Source: Elysia marginata
Lineage: Eukaryota; Mollusca; Gastropoda; Plakobranchidae
NCBI GenBank assembly: GCA_019649035.1
Contig: BMAT01002232.1
Location: forward strand, 39,058-61,876
Length of the DNA: 22,819 nucleotides
Direction of reading: 5' to 3'
The position numbers were made by a program, and so were the translations under genes. Shown here piece after piece: positions 1 through 22,180 of the stretch (its first letter is position 1; each line of letters starts with the position of its first letter). Under the pieces are notes generated by a model. It saw nothing but the letters and a program-made list of their open reading frames with translations, was not told the DNA's origin and searched no databases.

Positions 1-214
1 GCACACACTGTAGATTGTTATTTATTTATAAACATTAAACTGGTGAACTGGAATCTCAAGTCTAGGGTACCGTACATACATGTACTAGATTCAATGTTGC
101 ACTAGGTATAATCTGTAGTTATGTAATTTTTATTCTCAGTTCACTTCGTTTTAAAATGTTGCCAAAATTCATGGGCTTGGATGTGCTACATGTTCATAAC
201 TATAACTTAAGGAG

Positions 215-345
215 CGAGGTGGCGAAATGGTGTAAGCTATGTTCCTCTAAGTGGCAAGGCGATGGGTGCTGATGCTACTATAAGTTGAAGGTTTCGAATC
301 AAGCCAATGGCAGACATCTCGGGCATTTCCACTTGAAACCTACTA
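215..345 (+). repeat. Possible degenerate tRNA-derived SINE
   Basis: A GGTGGCGAAATGGTGTAAGC stretch resembles a tRNA A-box region. About 65 nt later GGTTTCGAATC resembles a B box. No clear target-site duplication is visible and the match is weak. Confidence 0.35.
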
Positions 346-1853
346 AAAAAGGAAGGTATTGAGTATCTTTAAGGTTATGTAAGCCCTTTTTGTAAAGTTT
401 AGTTGACAGGATTTCATTTTATTTAACATAATGTCATTTTTGTTTGAAAACTGATTTTAAAAGTTTTAGAAATAATAATTCTGTATGGTCGATTCTGTTG
501 ATTTATTGAAATCAAAAGAAAATTATATAGATTAGTGGAATTCTGAATGTCATTACAAACATGTGTGAAATATTTATTTTAAATGTTTTAAATAAAGCAC
601 TGATTAATTTTCCTGGATATTTGTATTATTTTGTCCTAACTTATCAGGATTTGTGATGTCATAAATTTGAGTACTTGAGTAGTTAAAGATAGGAAAAAAA
701 ATCAACTACAGTTCCATTTTTCTTTTGTGGTTATAACAGCTTTTCAGGCTCAGAAAAATCGGTTAAAATATTCAAATTCAAAATGGAAATAAAAAACAAA
801 AACAAAGAGTATTTCAATTGCTTTTCTAATTTAATAAACTAAATAGGCCTATAATTAATTATCAGTATATTATAATTAAAAAAAATTATGTCTTGCAACC
901 AGTCAAAATGAGTCTTAAGTCAAAATTGGAAGGTAGTAAGATATTGGTAACACAGCTTATTTCTCTTTCAAATACAACAATCAGAAAAGCTCTATCATGC
1001 TTTTGTCTAAAGTTATACTTATAGCAGTTTGAATTTGTCTGGGTTAGAACCTGTGAAATTTCAGAAAAAGGAAAAAAAATTGCATTTGAAGTTTAGACAA
1101 CTATAAAAGGTGTTGAGGCCTCAGCAACTATACTAATTAAAAATAAAAATGAAATTTTGACATGAATTAGGTGTGAAAACTGTTTAGAAATGGTTTTAGC
1201 GTCAATATCTAAAATTAAAAAAATTTGACTTCTGAACACCAACTGATTTTTAAAAGCTTGTATCTCAACACTAAACCATTCGATTTACGACTCATTTGGA
1301 CAGAATGCGAGACACATAACAATTAACATAATCACAAATTTCAAATTATAATAGACTTGGTCTGCATAATTTAGTACTTTAGGACTTTTTCAAACAGGCA
1401 TTACTAGTTTCTATGTACTATACCTGTATATGGCCTTAATTTTACTTTATCAATCATCAACATCCTATATCATAATTACGTAACTAATATTTAAGGCATT
1501 GAAGCTTGTAGCATGTTCTTTCATACAGTTTTCTCATGCAGACTCAGGGTTGCAAATATTGCCCAGGGGGCAGGCTATTTTTCAACAATACACAACTGTT
1601 TCTATCATGGTTCAGATTTTGTTGAGCTTCCCAGGTGGATTCCGTTAGCTTTCTTCTTGATTCTTATCATTTCTTCATATTCGTTAGACAGGTGGAGTCA
1701 TGGGGACTTGTAGTTTTATATTTATTGATTTTAGAAAACTTATTTACCCTCAGCTTGCAATTTAGCAATCATGATTTGGACTCATCTTCAAAACTAAGAT
1801 GGTTTAGACGCAAACTTGATCTTTCAATGTCAATTCAGAAACGAAGATATAGA
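346..1853. other. A+T-rich intergenic DNA without identifiable genes
   Basis: There are only short chance reading frames, with no recognisable protein motif, RNA gene or structured repeat. Confidence 0.6.
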
Positions 1854-2036
1854 TGTAAAGTGAAATCGACATAAAGTCAACACCATTAAGGGAAAATCTT
1901 GCTCAAAGTCAACATTGTTCGGCAGTATCATTTTGTATTTCTTTAAATTTTTGTAATGGTTAAAGTCAACTCTTGATTAAAGTCAACACATTTTTTTTTT
2001 ATTCCAAGGTGTTGACTTTATCAGGATTTCACTACA
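1854..2036. mobile_element. 183-bp inverted-repeat element (MITE-like) with AAAGTCAAC subterminal motifs
   Basis: The left end TGTAAAGTGAAATC..ATAAAGTCAACACC is matched in inverse by GGTGTTGACTTTAT..GATTTCACTACA at the right end. The arms are about 33 bp, with a 2-nt gap and a few mismatches. AAAGTCAAC recurs in direct orientation near 1872, 1905, 1962 and 1978 and inverted near 2011. There is no coding capacity. A short non-autonomous DNA transposon with repeated transposase-binding-like motifs is the simplest reading. A target duplication is not clear. Confidence 0.65.
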
Positions 2037-3973
2037 GGTAGTTAGTATTTGATTGGGCAGAATTGCTTTGACCTAGAATAAAGAAAAACAGATAACTATT
2101 CATTTTTACAATAATTGTAATAAAAAACGACAAGGATGAAAATAGGATAAACAATTTATTCAATTCAATTCAAGTTTATTTAGTCAATACATAGTTACAT
2201 AAGAACATGTATTGAAAATGACCAATGCCCAATCGGGCAGATTGATTCCAACATGAATATTATAGTAAAGTATACATGTACACTATTATAGCATACAAAT
2301 GTATAACATGTATAAAACTGAAACTTGCATAAATTATGTAAGTATAAACGATTTCCGAGACCTTTCTCGCCCATCAATAAAAAATATAGGCTACAACCCA
2401 GTACAAGAATTATTGCAGTCGTCCTTTAAAATTATATTCTGAAGTCTGTTTGAGGTAGGGGATAAAAAATACAGCTGGATTTGGATAGATCAAACACAAA
2501 TAAAAAAAAAACAACAAAAATTTGAATTATCCAAATATTAAACTATGAGAATACAGATGAAAGAAAAACAAAATCAGTATTCTAAATAATTATGTTTCAA
2601 TACCAGAATAAATGAGTCGAAAGCCGCAAATTTTACATGACAAATTTGTTGATATTTTGAACAATTCTTTTTCCTGGGCTTTCAACTAGGCCTTATATAA
2701 CAAGTTGCATTAAGTTATCAAAACTTTGTGAAAAGATATAAAAAATCAAGTGATATAAAATATAAAGACAAAGAAGAATAAATCTACCTTTGATCATAGC
2801 AATTTCTGAAAGTTAAAATTTTTGACTTCCGAGTGATTCACCCTGGCCGAGAGACATGATATCCTAAAAATTAAGCAAATATTCAAAATGTCCAGGTTCA
2901 AAGTTCATGGTTTTCAATATAGAACAAAAGCAAAGCGAAATCTTGAAAAAAGTTGATACCTTAGGACCAAAATAGTTTGTTGATTCTAAGCAAATATAGA
3001 CTTGAACTGTTGCTTCCCTAAAAAGATAAAAAAAATTCTAGCATTGCCCATAGGGGTTGGCTAAGAAATAAAGAATCTGAAAAGGTGACCTATTATTGTC
3101 AACATTACAAACTTAGGAAAATGCCTAATAAAGGTCTAATTTTTCCACCTTTCTTCAACACACACACACACACAAAAAAAGAGAGCAATTTCATTACATT
3201 TTTGATCGTCTGAAGGTTATGGGCACTTGTTAAGGAATTTTTAGAGAGTGTCAAATCGTAACATTTTCTGTTTATATAATATGAACATGTGCCAATCTGT
3301 TGATTTGAAACAGTGAGAAAAATAGACAAGATATCTCAGTCATAAATCATGGGTTTTTAAAAACTTCATTTATTCAACTTTCCAACATCTCTCACTCATT
3401 CGGACTGATCAACAGACACTCACTTCTTGTTTGTTTGTTTTTTTTAAACAGAATATAACAGCCTGAGCAAACCTTGCAAAATGTATCAAAATAAATAAAA
3501 CAACCATATCACATGCTTTCAAGTTTTGTTTTGTTTTGTTTTTTAATTTTTCAGTATTTCCATCTAGACATTACGCAAAAAAAAACTTTTGGACAGTTAC
3601 AATAATTTTCTGCTGTAAACAAAAAGCACTTAAAACGTTAGGTTTCCTTGATATAGAGACAATTATCAGTTTTGTAAATTATAGATGCATATATATAACA
3701 TTTAAAAAAAAATTTAAAAATCATCATAGCTGGTAATGGTATGCATTATTCACAATTTGGAGCATAAAAGGAGGAAAAAATGCAAGAACATAGTTTTTTT
3801 TTCAGGAACATGACATATTTTTATATATAATAGAGAACTTGATCAAATTCTACACCAGATACCACCAACATATCAGACTCTGGCATCCACACAGCGTGGT
3901 TTCTACCAGGTCGTCACGGAGCACTGTTGGGTCAGAACACACCTGGGTCACAACACGAACAAACGAACGGTAA
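2037..3973. other. A+T-rich intergenic DNA with short simple repeats
   Basis: I see no gene. Small simple repeats include (AC)n near 3158-3174 and (TTTTG)n near 3524-3543. The slightly less A+T-rich block at 3850-3990 may be a repeat fragment but has no identifiable ends. Confidence 0.55.
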
Positions 3974-3994
3974 TACAAAACGGAAACAACTACT

Positions 3995-4000
3995 TTTATT
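3995..4000 (-). promoter_or_regulatory. Candidate polyadenylation hexamer AATAAA for SELENOO
   Basis: This canonical hexamer on the minus strand lies about 1.05 kb past the stop. It may instead belong to an unrelated repeat. Only transcript ends would decide. Confidence 0.2.
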
Positions 4001-4005
4001 TCCAG

Positions 4006-4202
4006 ACACAAAAAAAAATACAGGAATCAACTAGTGGTGTTACGTATATTTGAAACAAATAGTCTTGAATCAATCTTGAGCTATAATTTAGAAGGTGTGT
4101 ACAAACCCAACCAGTGCATCAGTGGGAAGGGTGAAAAGATCAAGTCTTATCTTAAGGGCTTCCGTGCCAGAGACAAGGCTGAAGCAGATAGAACACGTCA
4201 AG
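4006..4202 (+). CDS. Unassigned exon-like open frame
   Basis: A frame on the plus strand is open from 3974 to 4252. Within it, a pyrimidine-rich acceptor (TTTTATTTCCAG) at 4005 and a CAAG/GTAGGA donor at 4203 bracket 197 nt. These encode about 65 residues, including KPNQCISGKGEKIKSYLKGF and the charged RARDKAEADRTRQ. Composition is more protein-like than the surrounding A+T-rich DNA. I do not recognise the family, and I found no partner exon. It could be one exon of a convergent gene, a decayed gene fragment, or part of a repeat. Confidence 0.3.
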
Positions 4203-4317
4203 GTAGGACATTAAAAACGAAAATACAGTGGAAATCATTGACAATTTTCTTTTAAAAATTTCAAAAAGTTGGCTTAATAGTCAAGTCTAACAAACTCTGG
4301 AAGGCAAAGTCCAGAAA

Positions 4318-4323
4318 TTTAAT
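4318..4323 (-). promoter_or_regulatory. Candidate polyadenylation hexamer ATTAAA for SELENOO
   Basis: This is the first ATTAAA I see on the minus strand past the SELENOO stop, about 730 nt downstream. It has no other support. If used, the mRNA would contain the SINE at 4527-4758 in its 3' UTR. Confidence 0.2.
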
Positions 4324-4526
4324 ATTCACTCCTAAAAGCATAAATTTGTCAAGTCTACATTAAACTTTTTTTTTCAAGGTCAAAGGTACAGGACTACCAA
4401 TCTCACATATCGAGAAAAGAAACATTTTTTTTTTTCAATTTCATGACAATGATTTTAAATTAAGACTAACACAATGAAATTTGGAAAGAAAAAGCTGAGC
4501 AGAATAAAATCGTATCTCTTTCTCTA

Positions 4527-4758
4527 TGATTGATTGAAGGGTATTTTTACAAGCCCAATTCCACTTCAAAGGTGCTCTCAGGGCTTGGGTCCCAATGACA
4601 ATTTACGGGCTGTCACACCATGACTTAGCCTCAGCCGGTCACATTATACTGACACCTACCCAACCAGTAGGGGCCCGGACTGTGCTCGGCTGTGTTTTGA
4701 ACCCGCGACCTCTTGGCCACGGAGCGAAGCCACTACCAACTGAGCTATCTAGGCCCCC
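4527..4758 (-). mobile_element. tRNA-derived SINE, copy A
   Basis: Read on the minus strand, the head is GGGGGCCTAGATAGCTCAG with A box TAGCTCAGTTGGTAG and B box GGTTCAAA. It continues into a conserved body and ends in a short CAATCAAT-type tail. The insertion is flanked by a perfect duplication ATCTCTTTCTCTA (4514-4526 and 4759-4771), showing LINE-mediated retrotransposition. It is about 94% like copy B by eye, but lacks about 18 nt present there. It lies about 300 nt past the SELENOO stop and may be in its 3' UTR. Confidence 0.92.
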
Positions 4759-5053
4759 ATCTCTTTCTCTAGCTGACCATTATTCCCTCCACTACACTTT
4801 CCCTAAAAGTTCTGATTATATATATATTTTTAAAGCTATAGCTATAGAAACGAATATCTTCTGACTATATAAACGGAGCTAACTGTTCCTATCCTATTCC
4901 AAACTATAGTCACCTAAAACATTAAGAAAACGCCCTATTACTGGCATTAACACTAGTCAGTTTACACCAAACAAAAAGTTGAAAAGAAAAACTTCAGCCT
5001 CGTCTCTTGTGCCCTCAAGTTCATGATCTGGCGAGGATTCAGAGACCCTCGGT

Positions 5054-17354
<12,301 letters not shown>

Positions 17355-17375
17355 GCAGAGAAAAAAATGTAGAAA

Positions 17376-18542
17376 TGTTTTAAGTCGTTAACTTTTATGC
17401 AAAAGAAATAACTGAACAGATTTCATTGTAAATCTTTCATTATTTGGTAGCCTATTCTAGTTACCGTTACTTTTTAGTGTTGTCACTTACAGCACACTTC
17501 GTGACAACAGGTCAATTAAAATTTCTTTTCATTCTCCTATATAAGTATTTTGCCCCTCTCTTAATAGTCAAGGATTTCTGCAGATACGCCAATGATAAAT
17601 TTTATGACTGTTTCTCATTCTATTGCAGCAACTTCTAGACCTAGATGTAAAATCTAGATCTGGATCAAGATCAAGGCTAGATCTAGATCTAGTCTAGTCT
17701 CAAGAGATCTAGATATCTAGATCTAGATCTACGAGTACGACTTACAAATCTTTCTTCCAGTCAGATCCAGATTTTCGATTTTGTTTCTAGATCTAGTTAG
17801 GTATAGGTGCGCCGATGTCTACTCTAAGACAACAATATAGAATAACATACTGGTTTGTTCATAATTTTTTTTTCTTAAAAGTATTGAGGTCTAGAATCTA
17901 GATCTAAATCTAGATCTAGTTCTACCGAGATAAAGATTTCTAGATCTACACTGTGTGTTATTTAAGCATATCAGATACAGGGGATTTTAGAGAAAGAGGG
18001 GCGCAACTCTATTTTACAAGTTTACACGACGGAGTTGCGTTTCTTCCCGTCGGGTAGGTCAGTTGTCTTGACTATGCGCCGTTTTGCGGTCATTTATAAT
18101 AGAAAAGACATACATTGAGTGTACCAGTAGAACTGATTTCTATTAATCTTTCACTTGCAAGTTTCTTTAGCTGACAGCTTCTCTTGAATTGACGACTTCG
18201 TTTCTTTGTTTCTCTCCAATATTATCAAGTTTTAAAGCTTCGTGATCTCTGTTTCTTGGCTATTTTACACGGCGACATAACGAAGAGAAACTATATCTCC
18301 CTTTTAAACTGCCTGTTAAATTATTTTTCAATTTGAATAATTTGTTTCCTCAATCTGAAAAAGTTTCCAAGCCATGATGAATCATGAATGTTACCCTGTT
18401 TATAATTAGCCTACAAGGCTTATTATACAGTATAGGATTTTGAATGAGTCTGAAGTGTTTCGATATTGTATTTTCACTTTTCTGTGCATGGCAGTGAAAT
18501 ATACACATTTTTGGCTTTGTTTCAGTTCAGATCTATTTCACT
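17376..18542 (-). promoter_or_regulatory. SELENOO 5' flank and presumed promoter region
   Basis: This region lies upstream of the start codon. It holds the CTAGATCT-rich cluster (listed separately) and a locally G+C-richer block around 18000-18090. That block contains the inverted repeat CGCAACTC/GAGTTGCG (18002-18009 and 18032-18039). No TATA box or initiator can be assigned with confidence, and a non-coding first exon could be hidden here. Confidence 0.35.
17636..17947. repeat. Cluster of CTAGATCT-type palindromic repeats
   Basis: AGATCT and TCTAGA hexamers overlap as tandem CTAGAT units, densest at 17640-17731 and again near 17788 and 17891-17945. The unit is self-complementary, so both strands carry the same motif. 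The cluster begins about 280 bp upstream of the SELENOO ATG. Confidence 0.8.
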
Positions 18543-18543
18543 G

Positions 18544-18609
<66 letters not shown>

Positions 18610-18858
18610 TCACCACCACTACTACTACTACTTCTACTACAACTACCATTATTACTAATACAGCTACTGTTACTGCTTCTGCTACTTCTACGCTACTACT
18701 ACTTCTTCTACGACTACCACCACCACCACCACTACTACCGGTACTACTACCACTACTACTACTACTACAACTACTACTACTACTACTANNACTACTACTA
18801 CTACTACTACTACTATTACTACTACTACTACCACTGCCACTACTACTTGACTACTACC

Positions 18859-18930
<72 letters not shown>

Positions 18931-19129
18931 GTTATTATTATTACTACCACTGCTACTACTGCTACTACTACTGCTGCTGCTGCTGCTGCTACTACTACTA
19001 CTACCACTACTACTTTACTACTAATACTACTACTTTTACTGCTACTGATACTACTACTGCTACTACTAATACTTGTGCCGCTGCTGCTACTGCCGCTACT
19101 GCTGCTACTACTACTAACTACTACTACTA

Positions 19130-19201
<72 letters not shown>

Positions 19202-19304
19202 GCAATTTCAACTACTGCTACTTTTATTACTACTACCATTACTAATGCTGCTACTGCTGCTACTACTACTACTATTTCTACAAATGCTACTTCTACTTCT
19301 ACTG
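18543..19304 (+). repeat. Long (CTA)n microsatellite, about 760 bp
   Basis: CTA/TAC trinucleotides dominate, with interruptions (CCA, CTG, TTA, TTC). Two N bases at 18789-18790 mark an assembly uncertainty, so the true length is unknown. The 259-residue open frame across it is only repeat translation (poly Leu, Tyr, Thr). Confidence 0.95.
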
Positions 19305-19308
19305 TGGT

Positions 19309-19349
<41 letters not shown>

Positions 19350-19366
19350 CACAGAGAGAGAGAGAC

Positions 19367-19426
<60 letters not shown>

Positions 19427-19428
19427 GA
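19309..19428 (+). repeat. (GA)n microsatellite
   Basis: AGAGAG runs with a few GACAGA and GGGACA interruptions directly follow the CTA array. Confidence 0.95.
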
Positions 19429-19718
19429 ATACAGATTGAAAGACAGATCATGAGAGACGCTGGCTTAAGGAGGAGTTGCAGGATTGAAGACAAAATGTGT
19501 TCCTTCTTTTTATTTTACTGACGTAGCTGCAATTTTAAACATTATACAGGTATTGCTTTATATGTGTAAAGCTCTGAACGATTTTCGTCTAGTTTTACAT
19601 CATACAACTATTGTATGAATTAACTGATTGTGGAAATAAATATATATACGTGATATTATTTTCAGACGCCAGCAAATCCTGGCAAGTTTTCTGAGTTTTT
19701 TTTGCCTAAACATAAAAG

Positions 19719-19761
19719 TAATAATAATAATAATGATGATGATAGTAGGAATGATAATAAT

Positions 19762-19835
<74 letters not shown>
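19719..19835 (+). repeat. (AAT)n microsatellite
   Basis: About 30 near-uninterrupted AAT units follow a short mixed ATAATGATGATG lead-in. Confidence 0.95.
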
Positions 19836-19836
<1 letters not shown>

Positions 19837-20395
19837 CTTCATGTATAACACGCCTAAAATCCTTTAGAATGCTGTGGAATTATTGCAACTACCTCGCATA
19901 TATATTGATGTGTATGTTGTAGATTACCACGTTTTCTTGCTTTTTTTCCAATCGAATATATTTATCTATTGTTTCTGTAAATTGTTTGTGTACCAACCAA
20001 ACAAATGAGTCTGTAAAGTACAAAAGGCGTCTCGCACTCATGGCGAAGTAGCCAGAAGCCGGACATTCATTATTTCTAAAATCCACCTTAATTTTTTTTC
20101 TATATATTTCAAATCAGAAAAAAAAGTTGAAATATCTTTTCACAAAAAAATATTAATAATTTTATGAACTTTTTAACGAATAGAAGTGGAGAAAAAATAT
20201 CCACTTTAAAACAGAAACCCTTTAGATGGTGAAAATTGCGACATTCGACGACACATGCGCGCTGGACGCGAGACTTTTCTTCTTGAATCTTAATCTTGAA
20301 AGCTCTAAGTACTACTTGCACCAACAAGGCTGACACAGAAAAAAAAAGATTTAAAAAATATTCGCATCCATTGGCCGTACCAAAAACATCTTCTT
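19836..20395. other. A+T-rich intergenic DNA
   Basis: No gene or structured repeat is recognisable here. Confidence 0.55.
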
Positions 20396-20401
20396 GCTCT
20401 T

Positions 20402-20464
20402 GTTCGTGTTCTTCTTGTTCTTGTTCGTGTTCTTCTTGTTCTTGTTCGTGTTCTTCTTGTTCTT
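20402..20464 (+). repeat. 21-bp minisatellite, three identical units
   Basis: Three perfect copies of a 21-nt unit beginning GTTCGTGTTCTTC lie in tandem and pass into CTT/CCT-rich DNA at 20465-20507. Since it directly follows a decayed LINE end on the minus strand, it probably grew from the LINE's simple-repeat tail. Confidence 0.85.
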
Positions 20465-20507
20465 GTTCTTCCTCCTCCTCCTCTTCCTTCTCCTTCTTTT
20501 TCTTCTT

Positions 20508-20690
20508 TGGGGCGGACCCACGTTGGACGTTGCCTCCCATCAAAGCTGCCGGAATCCCTGTCTATCATTCGCTATTGAATCCGCTTCAGTTGCTGTGATT
20601 TTCAGCCATTCTGCAATGTCCTGATATCCCTATCTTCTAGGTCGTCTCCTGCTCCTCCTACCCTCTGCTACCGCACCCTCCATGCATGGT
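20508..20690 (-). pseudogene. Decayed 3' end of a LINE reverse-transcriptase ORF
   Basis: One minus-strand frame gives an Arg-rich EGRRSRRRPRR, a stop, then DIAEWLKITATEADSIANDR and QGFRQL, another stop, and WEATSNVGPP. The order basic-Arg-Pro-Arg, D-I-x-E-W, A-x-D-R-x-x-(W/F)-R is typical of the C-terminus of non-LTR retrotransposon polymerase ORFs. Two in-frame stops and the missing upstream part show it is a dead, truncated fragment. Confidence 0.65.
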
Positions 20691-20700
20691 TTTTTTTAAT

Positions 20701-21224
20701 CAGGAGTGCCGTTGACGTGAACAAAGTATATTATTTTTTTCCATATCAGCTTTGAGAGTTTACCTTCATAAATGCCAAGACGTTTTATAAATTATTTAAA
20801 AAACTGGAAATTAATGTGGTTTCAAAATTTTTTTTTGAATTCCCCGTCTTACGACCGTCACTAAAGAAAGAAAGTTTTTGTAGCAGGACCTTTTCTGCAA
20901 ATCACCATGAATATATTTTTATATCGTCATATACTTGTGTGCGATCTTTTCACATACAAAGACTAATGATGTTTTGGCGTTCAAGTGTTCTAAATGTACC
21001 AGAAAAACTCAGGTCAATTTATGAATGGGCGCTAATGACAATGATTTGTAACCGCTGCTAATGCCTGTCAATTGTGGATGTGGAAGTATAAATTTTCGTT
21101 GTAAGCCTATCTCTAAAAATCCTCTTTTTGTCGTTTCACAGTTTACTTCTTATTAACACAACATTATTCAACTGTTCGTCCTTATTCTACCTGTATTGCA
21201 TCTATCATGTGTCCCAATAGCACC
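20701..21224. other. Intergenic DNA without identifiable genes
   Basis: A 81-codon plus-strand frame at 20816-21061 has no recognisable motif, and I treat it as chance. Confidence 0.5.
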
Positions 21225-21475
21225 AATTCTGCCCGTGAAAATCAAACTGCAGTATCTCCTACATGGTTTATGGGACTGTTCCATGAACTTTTAAAAATTC
21301 TTTTAAAGTAGTTCCCCTTGGACAATGGTGAGTTTAAGGCTTACATTTAGCACTGAAGTTATATGAATAAACTACCTCGCCAACAGAAGAATTCGCTGGT
21401 GAGCCCACCTTCTGAGTCAGTACTAAAACAGTCCCGCACTGCAGATTCTGCACTTTGATTGTCACGGGCAGAATT
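21225..21475. mobile_element. 251-bp terminal-inverted-repeat element (MITE-like)
   Basis: The left end AATTCTGCCCGTGAAAATCA continues to GGGACTGTT near 21280. The right end, read in reverse complement, is AATTCTGCCCGTGACAATCA and also reaches GGGACTGTT. The arms are about 50-55 bp with a few mismatches around a core of about 140 bp. There is no coding capacity. The hairpin at 15670-15732 shares GCAGTATCT..ATGGTTTA with the left arm. Confidence 0.75.
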
Positions 21476-21838
21476 ATCAACGGTATATCCCACTGTGTTA
21501 TCTATTCACTGCTTAAATATCATATCCTAAATCTTAAAAAGAGATGTGTGACATCTACACCTGATGGAGTGTCGGGGCAGCTCGGTGGCGGCCTATAGTC
21601 TTTAACTCGTTAGTAGTGAGGGCATCATCATTTCTGCATCAATAATTCAAATGTTCTATTAGTCTAAAGAGAGGATGAAAGAAAATATTTCTCACAAGAG
21701 TTGTGTCCAAGGGCGGTAACCTGTGTGCAAAGAGTAGCACTATATGTATATGTTTTTAGAGTTGTTTTTCTTCCTAGTTAGAACGCCTTATGAGGAAATC
21801 TATCCAATTAAGTCATTATGCTTGCAGCTTTGTTTCTC
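21476..21838. other. Intergenic DNA
   Basis: No gene is visible. GGGGCAGCTCGGTGGCGGCC at 21575 is faintly tRNA-A-box-like but no B box follows. Confidence 0.5.
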
Positions 21839-22180
21839 ATTTATCTCTCTCAATCTATCGATCGATCTCTCTCTCTCTCTCACACACAAACATACACACA
21901 CGCTCTTTGTCTGTCTGTTTATCTCTCTCGTGCCCTGTCTCTTCGCGCGTGTGTGTATGTCTGTCTCTCTCTCTTTGTCTGTCTGTCTGTCTGTCTCTCT
22001 CTTTCTCGGCCTTTCTCTCTGTCTCTTTTCCAATCTCTCCCTCAATGTATTCACAGTATATATTTTCCTTTGATGACTAAGTCCTGTCTTTCTTTTCCCT
22101 TTACCCGCATCTCTTTCCTCCTTCTTCTCCCTCTTTTTCTCTCTCCACCTCTATCGTTTATTTTACTCAAGTTTACACTT
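21839..22180 (+). repeat. Pyrimidine-rich low-complexity tract, (CT)n/(CTGT)n
   Basis: Runs of CTCTCT, GTCTGTCTGTCT and CACACACA fade into CT-rich DNA. All overlapping reading frames are low-complexity Ser/Leu or Arg/Glu translations and not genes. Confidence 0.9.

Noticed and set aside
2713-2850. Possible dispersed A+T-rich repeat resembling 13133-13250 (shared GACTTCCGA-like words)
   Set aside because: The similarity is short and lies in A+T-rich DNA. By eye it cannot be separated from chance; a local alignment with shuffled controls would be needed.
4700-4758. Functional tRNA genes at the SINE heads (also 7880-7944, 10620-10677, 13965-14040)
   Set aside because: A and B boxes are present, but no full cloverleaf with a paired acceptor stem is evident. 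The heads continue into SINE bodies flanked by target duplications.
4862-4912. Inverted repeat TGACTATA/TATAGTCA in the SELENOO 3' region as a SECIS
   Set aside because: The position would suit a SECIS. However, the stem has no AUGA..GA quartet, because TGA pairs normally with TCA, and there is no adequate apical-loop AA or CC arrangement.
4990-5030. AUGA at 5024-5021 as the core of a SECIS
   Set aside because: It is too near the UGA, and the sequence between AUGA and the next GA cannot form the required 11-14-bp helix.
18466-19245. 259-codon plus-strand open frame
   Set aside because: It is the translation of the (CTA)n microsatellite, giving runs of Leu, Tyr and Thr, and it contains ambiguous bases.
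20109-20543. 144-codon minus-strand frame with an EQEQEEH heptad-like repeat
   Set aside because: The repeat is the 21-bp minisatellite and the start overlaps a LINE remnant in another frame. The downstream part has no protein-like features.
21570-21610. tRNA-like GGGGCAGCTCGGTGGCGG as another SINE
   Set aside because: No B box, tail or duplication follows at the right distance.
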